A DNA stretch of 52,431 nt, taken from the NCBI RefSeq assembly GCF_001730305.1, contig NZ_MIJY01000010.1, positions 1 to 52,431 on the forward strand. The letters run 5' to 3'. This stretch comes from Enterococcus termitis (GTDB lineage Bacteria > Bacillota > Bacilli > Lactobacillales > Enterococcaceae). A program made the position numbers and the translations under genes. Below, piece after piece: positions 17,217-24,646 of this stretch; the first letter of the stretch is position 1, and each line of letters opens with the position of its first letter. The notes under the pieces were generated by a model. It was not told the origin of the DNA and searched no databases. It saw only the letters and a list, made by a program, of their open reading frames with translations.

Positions 17217-17262
17217 CCAAAAAAGCCAGCAACAAAGATTTTTCATCCTAAGTTACTGGCTC
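17217..17262 (-). terminator. Terminator of the membrane protein-XRE-zinc ribbon operon
   Basis: AGCCAGcAAC / GTTaCTGGCT stem with a long loop (17224-17261), followed on the minus strand by TTTTTTGG. It starts directly at the stop codon of the last gene. Confidence 0.6.
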
Positions 17263-17444
17263 TACGTCTTAGCGACTGGCTCTTTTATGATTGATATTTT
17301 ATACTGTTTAACGTCTATTAGACTTTCCTTCTTACACTTTGGACAGTAGAGAGGAAGGTTTTTAATTTCTGTATCTCCTCTTATTTGCATACGAGTCTTG
17401 TTGCTACAAGCTGGACATAGTACCCATTCGTGCTTTTGTATCAT
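17262..17444 (-). CDS. Zinc-ribbon (cysteine-rich KTR) small protein
   Basis: A 60-residue protein with two CxxC knuckles, CPAC (10-13) and CPKC (34-37), making a zinc ribbon, with KTRMQIRGDTE between them as in the cysteine-rich KTR family. Its ribosome binding site GGAGGAG is formed by the last codons of the XRE gene, 3 nt away, so it is coupled to it. Such proteins are common near mobile and conjugative elements; function unknown. Confidence 0.75.
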   Translation of the reverse strand: MIQKHEWVLCPACSNKTRMQIRGDTEIKNLPLYCPKCKKESLIDVKQYKISIIKEPVAKT

Positions 17445-17447
17445 TGT

Positions 17448-17666
17448 CTACTCCTCCCAGCCTAAATAGAATAATTCTTCAACTTTCACTTCAAAAAAGC
17501 GAGCTAACTTAAGAGATAATTCAATACTCGGAAGAAATTTACCCATTTCTATTGCATTTATGGATTGTCTTGAAACGCCTACCTGGTTTGCTAGTTCTTG
17601 TTGCGTCATATTCTTTATCTCTGTTCTATAATATTTCAATCGAATGATTACCTTTTCTTTTTTCAT
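17448..17666 (-). CDS. XRE/Cro-family regulator, 72 residues
   Basis: A single helix-turn-helix domain (MTQQELANQVGVSRQSINAIE at about 19-39) and a short tail EELFYLGWEE, typical of the small XRE repressors paired with a membrane protein. It starts 6 nt after the membrane protein stop with a weak ribosome binding site, indicating coupling. It is expected to bind the two TGTCAAgtcttrTTGACA sites at the operon promoter. Confidence 0.85.
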   Translation of the reverse strand: MKKEKVIIRLKYYRTEIKNMTQQELANQVGVSRQSINAIEMGKFLPSIELSLKLARFFEVKVEELFYLGWEE

Positions 17667-17672
17667 AGCTTC

Positions 17673-18089
17673 TTAACCCACATAATAGTATGCTTTCGTT
17701 AGATTTGTTGTTGCAATTAATACAAAGAAACCAATTCTAAAAAGCAATACAACTTGCCCTAATGATGCTTGAAATGCAAATGAAGCCATCACTATTACAA
17801 AAAATGCAGATAGCATATAAGCGAAATTTCGAAGTATATTTTTATCAACTAACTTTTCCCATTCGCCCATCACTCTATTTTCTTTGGGCATAAATATCGA
17901 AACTAGGATTTCTAAAGCAATAGAACTTACAATTAATGTCCCAAGCATGATTAGAAACGTATACCCTATAACTTTCATTTCTGAATCTGCATAATCATTT
18001 GAAATAGACGCATTATAAACCAGTCCAACAAACCAGCTCAAAACAAATATTTTAACTATCTCTATTACTACATAAATTTTTTTAGACAT
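17673..18089 (-). CDS. Four-helix membrane protein, first gene of an XRE operon
   Basis: A 138-residue protein with four predicted helices (about 8-27, 42-67, 89-106, 112-131) separated by a basic-acidic loop (MPKENRVMGEWEKLVD). It resembles the small membrane proteins (DUF2178/DUF3169-like) that precede XRE regulators in Firmicutes, where neither a transport nor toxin role is proven. GGAGGAG lies 7 nt before the ATG. Its promoter overlaps twin operators at 18105-18170. Confidence 0.65.
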   Translation of the reverse strand: MSKKIYVVIEIVKIFVLSWFVGLVYNASISNDYADSEMKVIGYTFLIMLGTLIVSSIALEILVSIFMPKENRVMGEWEKLVDKNILRNFAYMLSAFFVIVMASFAFQASLGQVVLLFRIGFFVLIATTNLTKAYYYVG

Positions 18090-18104
18090 TAGAATTCTCC
18101 TCCG

Positions 18105-18170
18105 GTGTCAAGTCTTGTTGACAAACCCATACTATCATCTTTAAACTGCCGTGTCAAGTCTTATTGACAC
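18105..18170 (-). promoter_or_regulatory. Promoter with twin operators for the XRE operon
   Basis: Direct copies GTGTCAAGTCTTGTTGACA (18105-18123) and GTGTCAAGTCTTATTGACAC (18151-18170), each a dyad TGTCAA...TTGACA. On the minus strand the distal copy supplies the -35 TTGACA (18157-18152); a 17-bp spacer leads to TAGTAT (18134-18129); the proximal copy covers the start point. This is a textbook layout for autorepression by the encoded XRE protein. Confidence 0.75.
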
Positions 18171-18540
18171 TCATATTGAAAATAGATTAGGATTCTAAAC
18201 CTCTATTAAATCATCCTACACAATCAAAAAAATTCCGAAACTCCTGAAACATTTACATAAGAGCCAACAGACAACCCATCAATTTCCAAATCTTTGATTC
18301 CACAAAGAAAAATTGTATATATTGAAGATAGCTTTTCTTTTTGTCCCAAAGTTAGATTCTGAGAGGACTGTACTATAATATATTTAACTTGTAAAAGTTC
18401 ATCTTCACTAATTCAACTTTGTGAAGCAAAGAATTACATTATCTTGAATACGGAAAATGGAAGTGTAAGCCTAACTGAAGCAAGAAAAATGAGTATTACC
18501 GACTTAATACCAATTAATAATTAAATTATTTATAGCATAT
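18171..18540. other. Gene-free stretch with a possible C-terminal gene remnant
   Basis: No full gene. A plus-strand frame open from 18363 to the stop at 18522-18524 ends KNYIILNTENGSVSLTEARK then MSITDLIPINN, which reads like a genuine protein C-terminus but has no start or ribosome binding site. It may be the tail of a deleted gene. Confidence 0.3.
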
Positions 18541-18583
18541 AAAAAATGAGTGAGACATGACTCAAAGAGTCATGTCTCACTCA
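18541..18583 (-). terminator. Terminator of the infC-rpmI-rplT operon
   Basis: A 16-bp stem GAGTGAGACATGACTC / GAGTCATGTCTCACTC with a 3-nt loop, followed by ATTTTTTATAT on the minus strand. The tail AGATAAACGATGAAAGCAGA beyond it (18595-18615) places it in the dispersed repeat family. Confidence 0.85.
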
Positions 18584-18714
18584 CGTGAAATTCAGATAAA
18601 CGATGAAAGCAGAAGTAATTCCTAGATTGCTCTTTGATCACATCAACATCTAAGCACCAGAGCACTAAGAGTTGAAGACTTCTGTTCCATCTTCTTAAAT
18701 AATCTCGTATAATC

Positions 18715-19074
18715 TTATTTGTTTAAAGCGTCTTTTGCTTGGTCAGCTAATGCTGTAAATGCTGTTGCATCGTTAACAGCCAAGTCAGCTAACATTTTGC
18801 GGTTGATATCAATCTCTGCCAATTTCAAACCGTGCATTAATTTAGAATAGCTTAAGCCATTCATACGAGCTGCTGCGTTGATACGAGCAATCCATAATTT
18901 ACGGAAATCACGTTTTTTCTGACGACGATCTCTGTATGCATAACTATAAGATTTCATTACTTGTTCTTTTGCTGTTCTAAATAAAGTATGTTTTGATCCG
19001 TAATAGCCTTTCGCTAACTTAAGGATCTTTTTACGACGTTTACGGCTTACTACGCCACCTTTAACACGTGCCAT
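18715..19074 (-). CDS. rplT: 50S ribosomal protein L20
   Basis: A 119-residue L20 (bL20), full length. The basic N-terminal arm [20 protein letters not shown] and [20 protein letters not shown] with INAAAR are diagnostic. L20 binds 23S rRNA early in 50S assembly and, in Firmicutes, represses its own operon by binding the infC leader. AGGAGG lies 9 nt before the ATG. It is the last gene of the operon, 132 nt after rpmI. Confidence 0.98.
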   Translation of the reverse strand: MARVKGGVVSRKRRKKILKLAKGYYGSKHTLFRTAKEQVMKSYSYAYRDRRQKKRDFRKLWIARINAAARMNGLSYSKLMHGLKLAEIDINRKMLADLAVNDATAFTALADQAKDALNK

Positions 19075-19206
19075 GGTTAATTCCTCCTAAATATCTGTTG
19101 TCTCAATGAGTTATTTTAGTTGCTAAGTTATTATAAGAAGTTTTTCAGCTTTCCTACATTCAGCAAGCTTTGTTAAAACTAATTTAGCTTCGTAGACGAG
19201 GCTTTT

Positions 19207-19407
19207 TTATTTCATTCTTGCTAATTGTTGGCGAATACGTTTGAAATCGCCTGCTGATACCATACCTGCTTTACGCAATTGACGGCGTTGTTTCTTTGTT
19301 TTACCGTGGAAACGGTGACTTGTAAACGCACGGAATCTCTTTAAACCGCCTTTACCAGTACGTTTGAAACGTTTTGCTGATCCGCGGTGAGTTTTTTGTT
19401 TTGGCAT
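19207..19407 (-). CDS. rpmI: 50S ribosomal protein L35
   Basis: A 66-residue L35 (bL35), full length: [20 protein letters not shown] opening and [18 protein letters not shown] core. Structural protein of the large subunit. GGAGG precedes the ATG. Second gene of infC-rpmI-rplT. A small stem AGCcTCG...CGAaGCT lies just after its stop at 19190-19206. Confidence 0.98.
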   Translation of the reverse strand: MPKQKTHRGSAKRFKRTGKGGLKRFRAFTSHRFHGKTKKQRRQLRKAGMVSAGDFKRIRQQLARMK

Positions 19408-19520
19408 GACTAATTTTCCTCCTACATTTTCATTTTCGTATACGGTTCAACTAAATTCATTGGAAATGTTGAACAAGTATCCTCAAACTTTTTCGTTAAC
19501 TAGTTATCGGCTTTTAAACC

Positions 19521-20042
19521 TTACTTGTCGTTTTTCGGTGCCAGCGTTAAGAACATGCTGCGTCCGTCCATTTTCGCTTTTTGTTCAACTGTAGCAATAT
19601 CTGCAGTTTCTTCCGCTAAGCGATCAAGAACTTTCTGACCAATCTCTTTATGGGTAATGGCACGGCCTTTGAATCGGATCGAAGCTTTCACTTTGTCCCC
19701 TTTTTCCAAGAACTTACGTGCATTACGAAGTTTTGTGTTAAAGTCGTTGACATCAATCGTAGGACTTAAACGAACTTCTTTTACGTTGATCACTTTTTGT
19801 TTCTTACGAGCTTCACGCTCTTTCTTCTGCGTTTCAAAACGGAATTTTCCATAATCCATAATTCGCGCAACAGGAGGTTTCGCAGTAGGTGCTACTAGAA
19901 CTAAATCCAAATTGGCAGTTTCTGCTATTTGTAAAGCTTCCACTTTTGTTTTAACACCTAATTGTTCACCGTCTTGTCCGATCAAACGTAACTCGCGTGC
20001 ACGAATGCCGTCGTTCACCATCATATCCTTTGCTATGGTCAT
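19521..20042 (-). CDS. infC: Translation initiation factor IF-3
   Basis: A 173-residue IF-3 with N-terminal domain ([20 protein letters not shown]), lysine-rich linker (about 75-90) and C-terminal domain ([30 protein letters not shown]). It binds the 30S subunit and checks initiator tRNA and start codon. Unlike the enterobacterial gene (AUU start), this one has an ATG very close to GGAGG (3 nt), so a slightly different start within the first codons cannot be excluded. First gene of the operon, behind an L20-type leader. Confidence 0.97.
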   Translation of the reverse strand: MTIAKDMMVNDGIRARELRLIGQDGEQLGVKTKVEALQIAETANLDLVLVAPTAKPPVARIMDYGKFRFETQKKEREARKKQKVINVKEVRLSPTIDVNDFNTKLRNARKFLEKGDKVKASIRFKGRAITHKEIGQKVLDRLAEETADIATVEQKAKMDGRSMFLTLAPKNDK

Positions 20043-20116
20043 TCACCTCCAAAATTTTTAAGAGAAAATAATAGCTGAAACGTTATCGTTCCTTTTATGT
20101 CCTTGTTGTAAAAACA

Positions 20117-20262
20117 ACAATAAAAAACAGGCTCTGTATACAGATCCCGCGATTTTTCGGACTCATATCTTTTGATATAAGGAATCCTCTTATCTAGCCC
20201 AGTGACAGTGTCAGCTAAGGCGAGAAGCGGGTGCTTCTGCTTTCATTTCTCAACTCTAATAG
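20117..20262 (-). promoter_or_regulatory. L20-type autoregulatory leader with attenuator
   Basis: The infC leader contains a stem AGAAGC(accc)GCTTCT (20238-20223 on the minus strand), the sequence CTGACACTGTCACTGGGC, and close to infC a terminator stem GGATCTGTATACAGAGCC (20147-20130) followed by TGTTTTTTATT. This order fits the Firmicutes L20 leader, where L20 binding promotes termination. The assignment is from recalled motif layout, not a covariance search. Confidence 0.7.
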
Positions 20263-20364
20263 TATATGCTATCTTCTGCTGATTGTCAACAACATTTCAA
20301 AAAAAAGTAGAGAATGAACAGAAACATCCATATTTGTCCTTTCATTTCTCTACATTCATTATTT

Positions 20365-21168
20365 CTATGCGTTTTTAAGCAACTCTTCGATTTTAACTAA
20401 AACACCGTTTTCGTCGTTCGATAAAATGATTTCCTTTGCAGCTACTTTGACTTCTGGTTGTGCATTACTCATCGCAAAGCTATGCCCTGCGTGTTTTAAC
20501 ATTTCTATATCATTTCCACTGTCACCAAAGGCGGCAATTTCATGATTTTTGATTCCCCATAACTCTTGCAGCTGCATCAATCCATACGCTTTATGGATTC
20601 CTGGAATGATCAAATCAACATCTTCATGACCACTAGAAACAGGGGTTACCTTATCACCTACTACTTCACGTAATTGCTGCAGCACCTCTTGCACCTTTTC
20701 AGGAGGAAAGCTTAGAGCAAATTTAAACAGGGTGTCTTCTGTTACTTCCAACAAATCTGGAACTTTTTTTAAGCGATGATAATATTGGTTGCCATATTCA
20801 ACAAATTCATCTGGCTCCTGCTCGTTAACATAGGCACTCTTTTTCCCACAAAGAATCGTATGTGCGCCTTCGACATCTGCCAAAATTGTGAGCACTTCTT
20901 TCACACTAGCTGGATCAAGCTCACCACAAAAAATTTCGTTTCCTTCACTAACAACATACGCACCATTTTCTGACACAAAAGATAGCTCATCAGCAATGGT
21001 TGGGAAAAAAGACTTTAATTGATAATACTGGTTGCCGCTCGCTACAACGAACCGAACATTTTGCTCACACATTTTCTTATATAAATGGTTGAATTTTTCT
21101 CGATCATAATCTTTCTCACTATTCAAAAAAGTGCCATCCATATCTACTGCAATCATTTTTACTGTCAT
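20365..21168 (-). CDS. Cof-type HAD hydrolase (SupH/YidA-like sugar phosphatase)
   Basis: A 267-residue HAD-superfamily IIB phosphatase. Motif I is AVDMDGTFLNS near the N-terminus, motif II VVASGN, motif IV FGDSGNDIEML near 215. Such enzymes dephosphorylate sugar phosphates or flavin nucleotides; substrate unknown. The start is the ATG at 21168 with AAAGGAAGGG 4-8 nt upstream; the 34-codon upstream extension in the same frame overlaps the preceding gene and lacks a ribosome binding site. It follows a paralogous HAD gene by 13 nt. Confidence 0.92.
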   Translation of the reverse strand: MTVKMIAVDMDGTFLNSEKDYDREKFNHLYKKMCEQNVRFVVASGNQYYQLKSFFPTIADELSFVSENGAYVVSEGNEIFCGELDPASVKEVLTILADVEGAHTILCGKKSAYVNEQEPDEFVEYGNQYYHRLKKVPDLLEVTEDTLFKFALSFPPEKVQEVLQQLREVVGDKVTPVSSGHEDVDLIIPGIHKAYGLMQLQELWGIKNHEIAAFGDSGNDIEMLKHAGHSFAMSNAQPEVKVAAKEIILSNDENGVLVKIEELLKNA

Positions 21169-21181
21169 TGTACCCTTCCTT

Positions 21182-21967
21182 TCATTGTAATAATCCAAAA
21201 TGGTATAATCCCCAACAGATCCCGCCGTCAACATGTGATTTTGTGATAAAGTCAGCTTGCTGTTTAACATTCACTGAAGCGTTCTCCATGGCAATCGCTG
21301 TCTGTACAGCTTCGAACATTCCTAAATCATTGTTTCCATCCCCAAAAGCATAGCTGGGTATCCCTTCCAGCTGCAACGTGTTAATGACTTGTTGAATACC
21401 CGTTTTTTTCGATTGACCTTTTAATACGACCGCTAATGAATAAGGACTATCTCTAAAAAAGGTCAGTGTGTTTGCGAATTTTTCTTGATAAATTGCATCT
21501 TTTTCTTTGTCCTCTGAAAAAAGATAGCCCATGTAAAGGTCGTTTTTAGTATGGAAGTCTTGGGAAATTTTCGGCAGCGGAGCATTATCCAGACGATATA
21601 ACTTTTCCATGCTCGCTGTTTTATAGCAGGCTGCGTATTCTTTGTCTGTGTAAAAGGCTAAAGAGTGATTGAATGAAGCCGATACATCAATCAATTGCTC
21701 AACTAGCGCCATCGGAAAAATGTGCTTTGAGACAACTTTCTTTTCAACAACATTGTATTGCCCGTTAAGACTGACATAAGAATCAATCATCGTACCACGT
21801 GTTAGCGTATGGATTTCCTTTGGAGAACGTCCACTGGCAATAATGGGTAAGACGTTTCTTTGTTTTAAGGCAATGATCGCCTGCTTGTTTTCTGTCGAAA
21901 TGTTTGACTCTGCATCTAGCAATGTACCATCTAAATCAAAAAATACAAGCGCTTTCCATTTTTTCAT
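21182..21967 (-). CDS. HAD-superfamily IIB hydrolase (YkrA-like)
   Basis: A 261-residue Cof-type phosphatase with motif I FFDLDGTLLDAES (9-21), motif II IIASGRSP (41-48), Lys in VVLKGQSKKTG (about 187) and motif IV FGDGNNDLGMFEA (about 209). Ends GGICWGLYHFGLLQ, as in the YkrA-like branch with the DGGIxxGL tail. AGAGGG lies 5 nt before the ATG. First gene of a two-gene HAD operon; the pair may act on related substrates. Confidence 0.9.
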   Translation of the reverse strand: MKKWKALVFFDLDGTLLDAESNISTENKQAIIALKQRNVLPIIASGRSPKEIHTLTRGTMIDSYVSLNGQYNVVEKKVVSKHIFPMALVEQLIDVSASFNHSLAFYTDKEYAACYKTASMEKLYRLDNAPLPKISQDFHTKNDLYMGYLFSEDKEKDAIYQEKFANTLTFFRDSPYSLAVVLKGQSKKTGIQQVINTLQLEGIPSYAFGDGNNDLGMFEAVQTAIAMENASVNVKQQADFITKSHVDGGICWGLYHFGLLQ

Positions 21968-22099
21968 GTTTTCCCTCTTTTTAAACTCATCTTATTTATT
22001 ATTGTACTACACTTTTATAATCCATTGAAAAAAACTTTATTACACTTATTCAAGATTTTCATCGTAAATAAGCACAATAAAGTTCTACCTTTTATTTTT

Positions 22100-22232
22100 C
22101 ATCAACTAATAATTAGTGAACTATTTCTATTTAATAGAAATTTCCTAGAAAAAGACAAATGATCGAATCAACGCTATATCTATCTTATATACCCTAGGCT
22201 AACCCTGTAGTCCCTACAGTTCTTTGCTATTT
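22100..22232 (-). ncRNA. Candidate TldR guide RNA (scaffold 3' part plus guide)
   Basis: Directly after the tldR stop, the minus strand carries a stem CTGTAG/CTACAG (22219-22205), then a perfect 8-bp hairpin ATTTCTAT-TAA-ATAGAAAT (22141-22123), AGTTCAC (22122-22116), and TAATTATTAGTTG (22115-22103). TnpB-type guide RNAs extend from the 3' end of the gene, with the guide at the 3' terminus just beyond the right-end hairpin. The first 8 guide bases match a site beside TTTAA at the oppA start (30165-30177). Boundaries are inferred; there is no direct evidence of transcription. Confidence 0.5.
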
Positions 22233-23345
22233 TTAGCTGCTTAATCCTTTATTCAGCACTTGAATGCTAGCAGCTGTTTCAGGATCACACTGCCCCTTTT
22301 GTTTGTCGATATCCTGAATGAATAAGTTGCTTCGCTTGTTATTATCTGAATGTTCAGAACATTCATTGCACATAGAAACCTTGATTAGTCGTTTATTATA
22401 CCATGTAGCTTTATATTCTAATTTTGAAACGAACATAGCCCATGAGACATCTGAAATACCACAATGCAGTTTACTATTTCTATAAATATCTGACTGCTGG
22501 ATATCTTCTATACAAATCACATCGTATTTTTGAACGATTTCTGTTGTAATCTTATTTAGAAAATCCGTCCGTTGGTTCATTAGTTTTTCCCGCATCTTAG
22601 CTACTTTCAGCTTTTGCTTTTGATAGTTCTTTTGCTGGGATAATTCTACTCCTTTTAATTTGGCAATTTCCTTACGCCTTGTCAGCTTTCTTTCTTCCCT
22701 TGCGATCCGCTGTTTGAAGGCTTTGGTGTATTTATCATTATCGATACGTCTACCATTTGACAATACCGCAAATTCAGAAGTACCTAATGTGATTCCAATA
22801 GCTGAATAAGTTTTAGCTACCGATGGAACTTCTTCCTCACAAAGGATCGAAATGAAATACTTATGACTAGGTGTTAGCGAAATTGTTGCTGACTTTATTT
22901 TCCCTTTTAACGGACGATGCATTTTTACTTTCACTACGGACTTTAGCTTAGGTACTTTTACATACTTGTCATCAATGATTTTGATCGTGCCATTCTGATT
23001 GTTCGTTGTATAAGAAGAAACAGAATCTTTTTTTTGTTTTAATTTAGGAAAACCCACCGATTTTTCTCGATGAAATTTTTTAAATGCTCGATCCAGATAA
23101 ACCTGTGCATTTGCTAAAGCCAAACTATCAACTTCCTTTAAAAAAGGATGCTCTTTTTTATAATGAGCAGGCGTCGGTAATTTGACGGTCAGACTTGGAT
23201 TTTCTTTAAGTGCTTTATAAAGAGAAATCCGATCCTGCAACAACAAATTATACACAAAGCGTACACAAGAAAAAGTCTTTTTAATAAACTCCTCCTGAGC
23301 TAAAGTAGGATAAAGCCGATACTTATAAGCCTTTAAAACCTTCAT
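22233..23345 (-). CDS. tldR: TldR: nuclease-dead TnpB-family RNA-guided repressor
   Basis: A 370-residue IS605 TnpB/OrfB-family protein. The N-terminal fold is intact (KAYKYRLYPT, AYxxA-like helices, SVGFPKLKQKKDSVSSYTT). The RuvC centre is not: motif I reads IGITLG with Thr186 in place of the catalytic Asp of GIDLG; motif II keeps Glu280 in ICIED; motif III reads CDPETAAS instead of DRDxNAA; of the zinc finger only CNEC (326-329) remains. No TnpA or transposon is adjacent; it lies just behind oppF. This matches TldR proteins, exapted TnpBs that repress by guide RNA, with a known oppF-linked group in enterococci. TAGGGTGG precedes the ATG. Confidence 0.85.
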   Translation of the reverse strand: MKVLKAYKYRLYPTLAQEEFIKKTFSCVRFVYNLLLQDRISLYKALKENPSLTVKLPTPAHYKKEHPFLKEVDSLALANAQVYLDRAFKKFHREKSVGFPKLKQKKDSVSSYTTNNQNGTIKIIDDKYVKVPKLKSVVKVKMHRPLKGKIKSATISLTPSHKYFISILCEEEVPSVAKTYSAIGITLGTSEFAVLSNGRRIDNDKYTKAFKQRIAREERKLTRRKEIAKLKGVELSQQKNYQKQKLKVAKMREKLMNQRTDFLNKITTEIVQKYDVICIEDIQQSDIYRNSKLHCGISDVSWAMFVSKLEYKATWYNKRLIKVSMCNECSEHSDNNKRSNLFIQDIDKQKGQCDPETAASIQVLNKGLSS

Positions 23346-23361
23346 GATTATACCACCCTAC

Positions 23362-23611
23362 CAATAAAAAGCTGATTGAGCTGTTTAGCATCGATTAAAA
23401 ATAGGAAAACTAGAAAATGGTGTTCTTTGCCATATTCTAGTTTTATCTTTTTTACGAGATGCTGGCTCAAGAAGCTAGATTCAATAAAAAGCTGATTGAA
23501 CCAACCAACTTTGAGTAAGTTAGGAAATGACTGAAAAGATGCTCTTTATCTTTACAGTTATTTGTCTACTTACCGAAAAAGTTGCCTCAAGAAGCTAATC
23601 TATAAAAAGCT
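23362..23611. repeat. Tandem pair of 107-nt structured hairpins between oppF and tldR
   Basis: Two units, 23370-23476 and 23490-23596, each open with AATAAAAAGCTGATTGA and close with TCAAGAAGCT, at a period of 120 bp; a third opening (ATAAAAAGCTAATTC) follows at 23604. Arms pair as AGCU-GA-UUGA / UCAA-GA-AGCU on the plus strand, with tandem G:A pairs. Interiors differ in sequence but both fold into long hairpins (AAAACTAGAA/TTCTAGTTTT; CAACTTT/AAAGTTG with AAATGACTG/CAGTTATTT). On the minus strand each unit is followed by TTTTTATTG, terminator-like. Confidence 0.7.
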
Positions 23612-23628
23612 AATTCTATCTCAACTTT

Positions 23629-23667
23629 TTAAAAAATCCTAGCTAAGAAAAGTTTTTTCTTAGCTAG
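23629..23667 (-). terminator. Terminator of the opp operon
   Basis: A 13-bp stem CTAGCTAAGAAAA / TTTTCTTAGCTAG (23639-23651, 23655-23667) followed by ATTTTTTAAAAAG on the minus strand, 20 nt after oppF. It separates the opp message from tldR. Confidence 0.8.
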
Positions 23668-23686
23668 TCTTTCAGTTACCGAACGA

Positions 23687-24646
23687 CTATTCTTGATTCG
23701 CTCTGGCTTTTTTTTCTTCAATTTTTTTACGGTAAACATCCACTTCGTCTTCAGAACAATATACGTAATGTTCAGGAGTGATTTCTCTTAGCTTACGTTC
23801 TTTGTTGTCTTCTGGTTGTGGTTTATAGACAATACGCTTACGAGTACGTTCATAATCTGGATCTGGTAACGGAATCGCTGATAGTAAACTTTCAGTATAC
23901 GGATGTACACCGAAGTTATACACATCATCACTTGAACCCATTTCCAATAATCTACCGCTATGCATCACACCGATTCGGTCACTGATATGTTTTACCATAG
24001 ATAAATCGTGAGCGATAAACAGATATGTCAACCCTGCATCTTTTTGAAGATCCTGCAATAAGTTAACTACCTGTGCTTGAATAGATACATCCAAAGCTGA
24101 GATTGGCTCATCACAAATAATGAAACGAGGATCTACAGCAAGTGCTCGAGCAATCCCGATACGTTGACGTTGACCACCTGAAAACTCATGCGGATAACGT
24201 GTTCCGTGACTCGGATCTAGTCCAACCACTTTTAAAAGTTCATTGACTTTTTGTTCCCGTTCAGCAGGTGAGCTAGCTAAGTGATTGATGTCGATTCCTT
24301 CAGCAATAATGTCATTGACTTTCATTCTTGGGTTCAATGATGCATAAGGATCCTGGAAGATCATTTGAACTTCGCGGCGGAATTCCTGCATCGCTGATTT
24401 AGAACGAATTTTACTAATATCTTCTCCATCAAAAATAATTTCGCCATCTGTTGGATTATACAAGCGAATCACACTGCGGCCAGTCGTTGATTTTCCACTA
24501 CCGGATTCTCCTACTAAACCAAATGTTTCGCCTTCATAAATATGAAAGCTAATATCATCAACCGCTCGAACTTCATCTGGACGACCAACGTTAAAATATT
24601 GTTTTAATCCTTTGACATCTAAAAGTACTTTTCTATTTTCACTCAT
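23687..24646 (-). CDS. oppF: Oligopeptide ABC transporter ATP-binding protein OppF
   Basis: A 319-residue ATPase. Walker A GLVGESGSGKSTTGR (about 43-57), Q-loop MIFQDPYASLNPR, signature FSGGQRQRIGIARAL, Walker B RFIICDEPISALD and the H-loop in FIAHD. The C-terminal oligopeptide/dipeptide region (HPYTESLLSAIPLPDPDYER) is present. With OppD it powers peptide import. Its ATG overlaps the oppD stop by 4 nt, with GGAGG upstream. It is the last gene of the operon; tldR follows 340 bp downstream on the same strand. Confidence 0.96.
   Translation of the reverse strand: MSENRKVLLDVKGLKQYFNVGRPDEVRAVDDISFHIYEGETFGLVGESGSGKSTTGRSVIRLYNPTDGEIIFDGEDISKIRSKSAMQEFRREVQMIFQDPYASLNPRMKVNDIIAEGIDINHLASSPAEREQKVNELLKVVGLDPSHGTRYPHEFSGGQRQRIGIARALAVDPRFIICDEPISALDVSIQAQVVNLLQDLQKDAGLTYLFIAHDLSMVKHISDRIGVMHSGRLLEMGSSDDVYNFGVHPYTESLLSAIPLPDPDYERTRKRIVYKPQPEDNKERKLREITPEHYVYCSEDEVDVYRKKIEEKKARANQE

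Noticed and set aside
21169-21270. 34-residue N-terminal extension of the Cof-type HAD protein
   Set aside because: Overlaps the upstream HAD gene, and a clear ribosome binding site precedes the internal ATG directly before the catalytic motif.
22233-23345. Active IS200/IS605 insertion
   Set aside because: No tnpA, no visible left-end structure with a TnpA partner, and the RuvC and zinc-finger residues of the TnpB-like protein are lost.
23362-23611. CRISPR array
   Set aside because: Only two to three units at a 120-bp period, and the 'spacers' are self-complementary hairpins; no cas genes.
23362-23611. Type III toxin-antitoxin RNA repeats
   Set aside because: Units are far longer than known antitoxin repeats and no ToxN-like gene follows; the next gene is TnpB-like.
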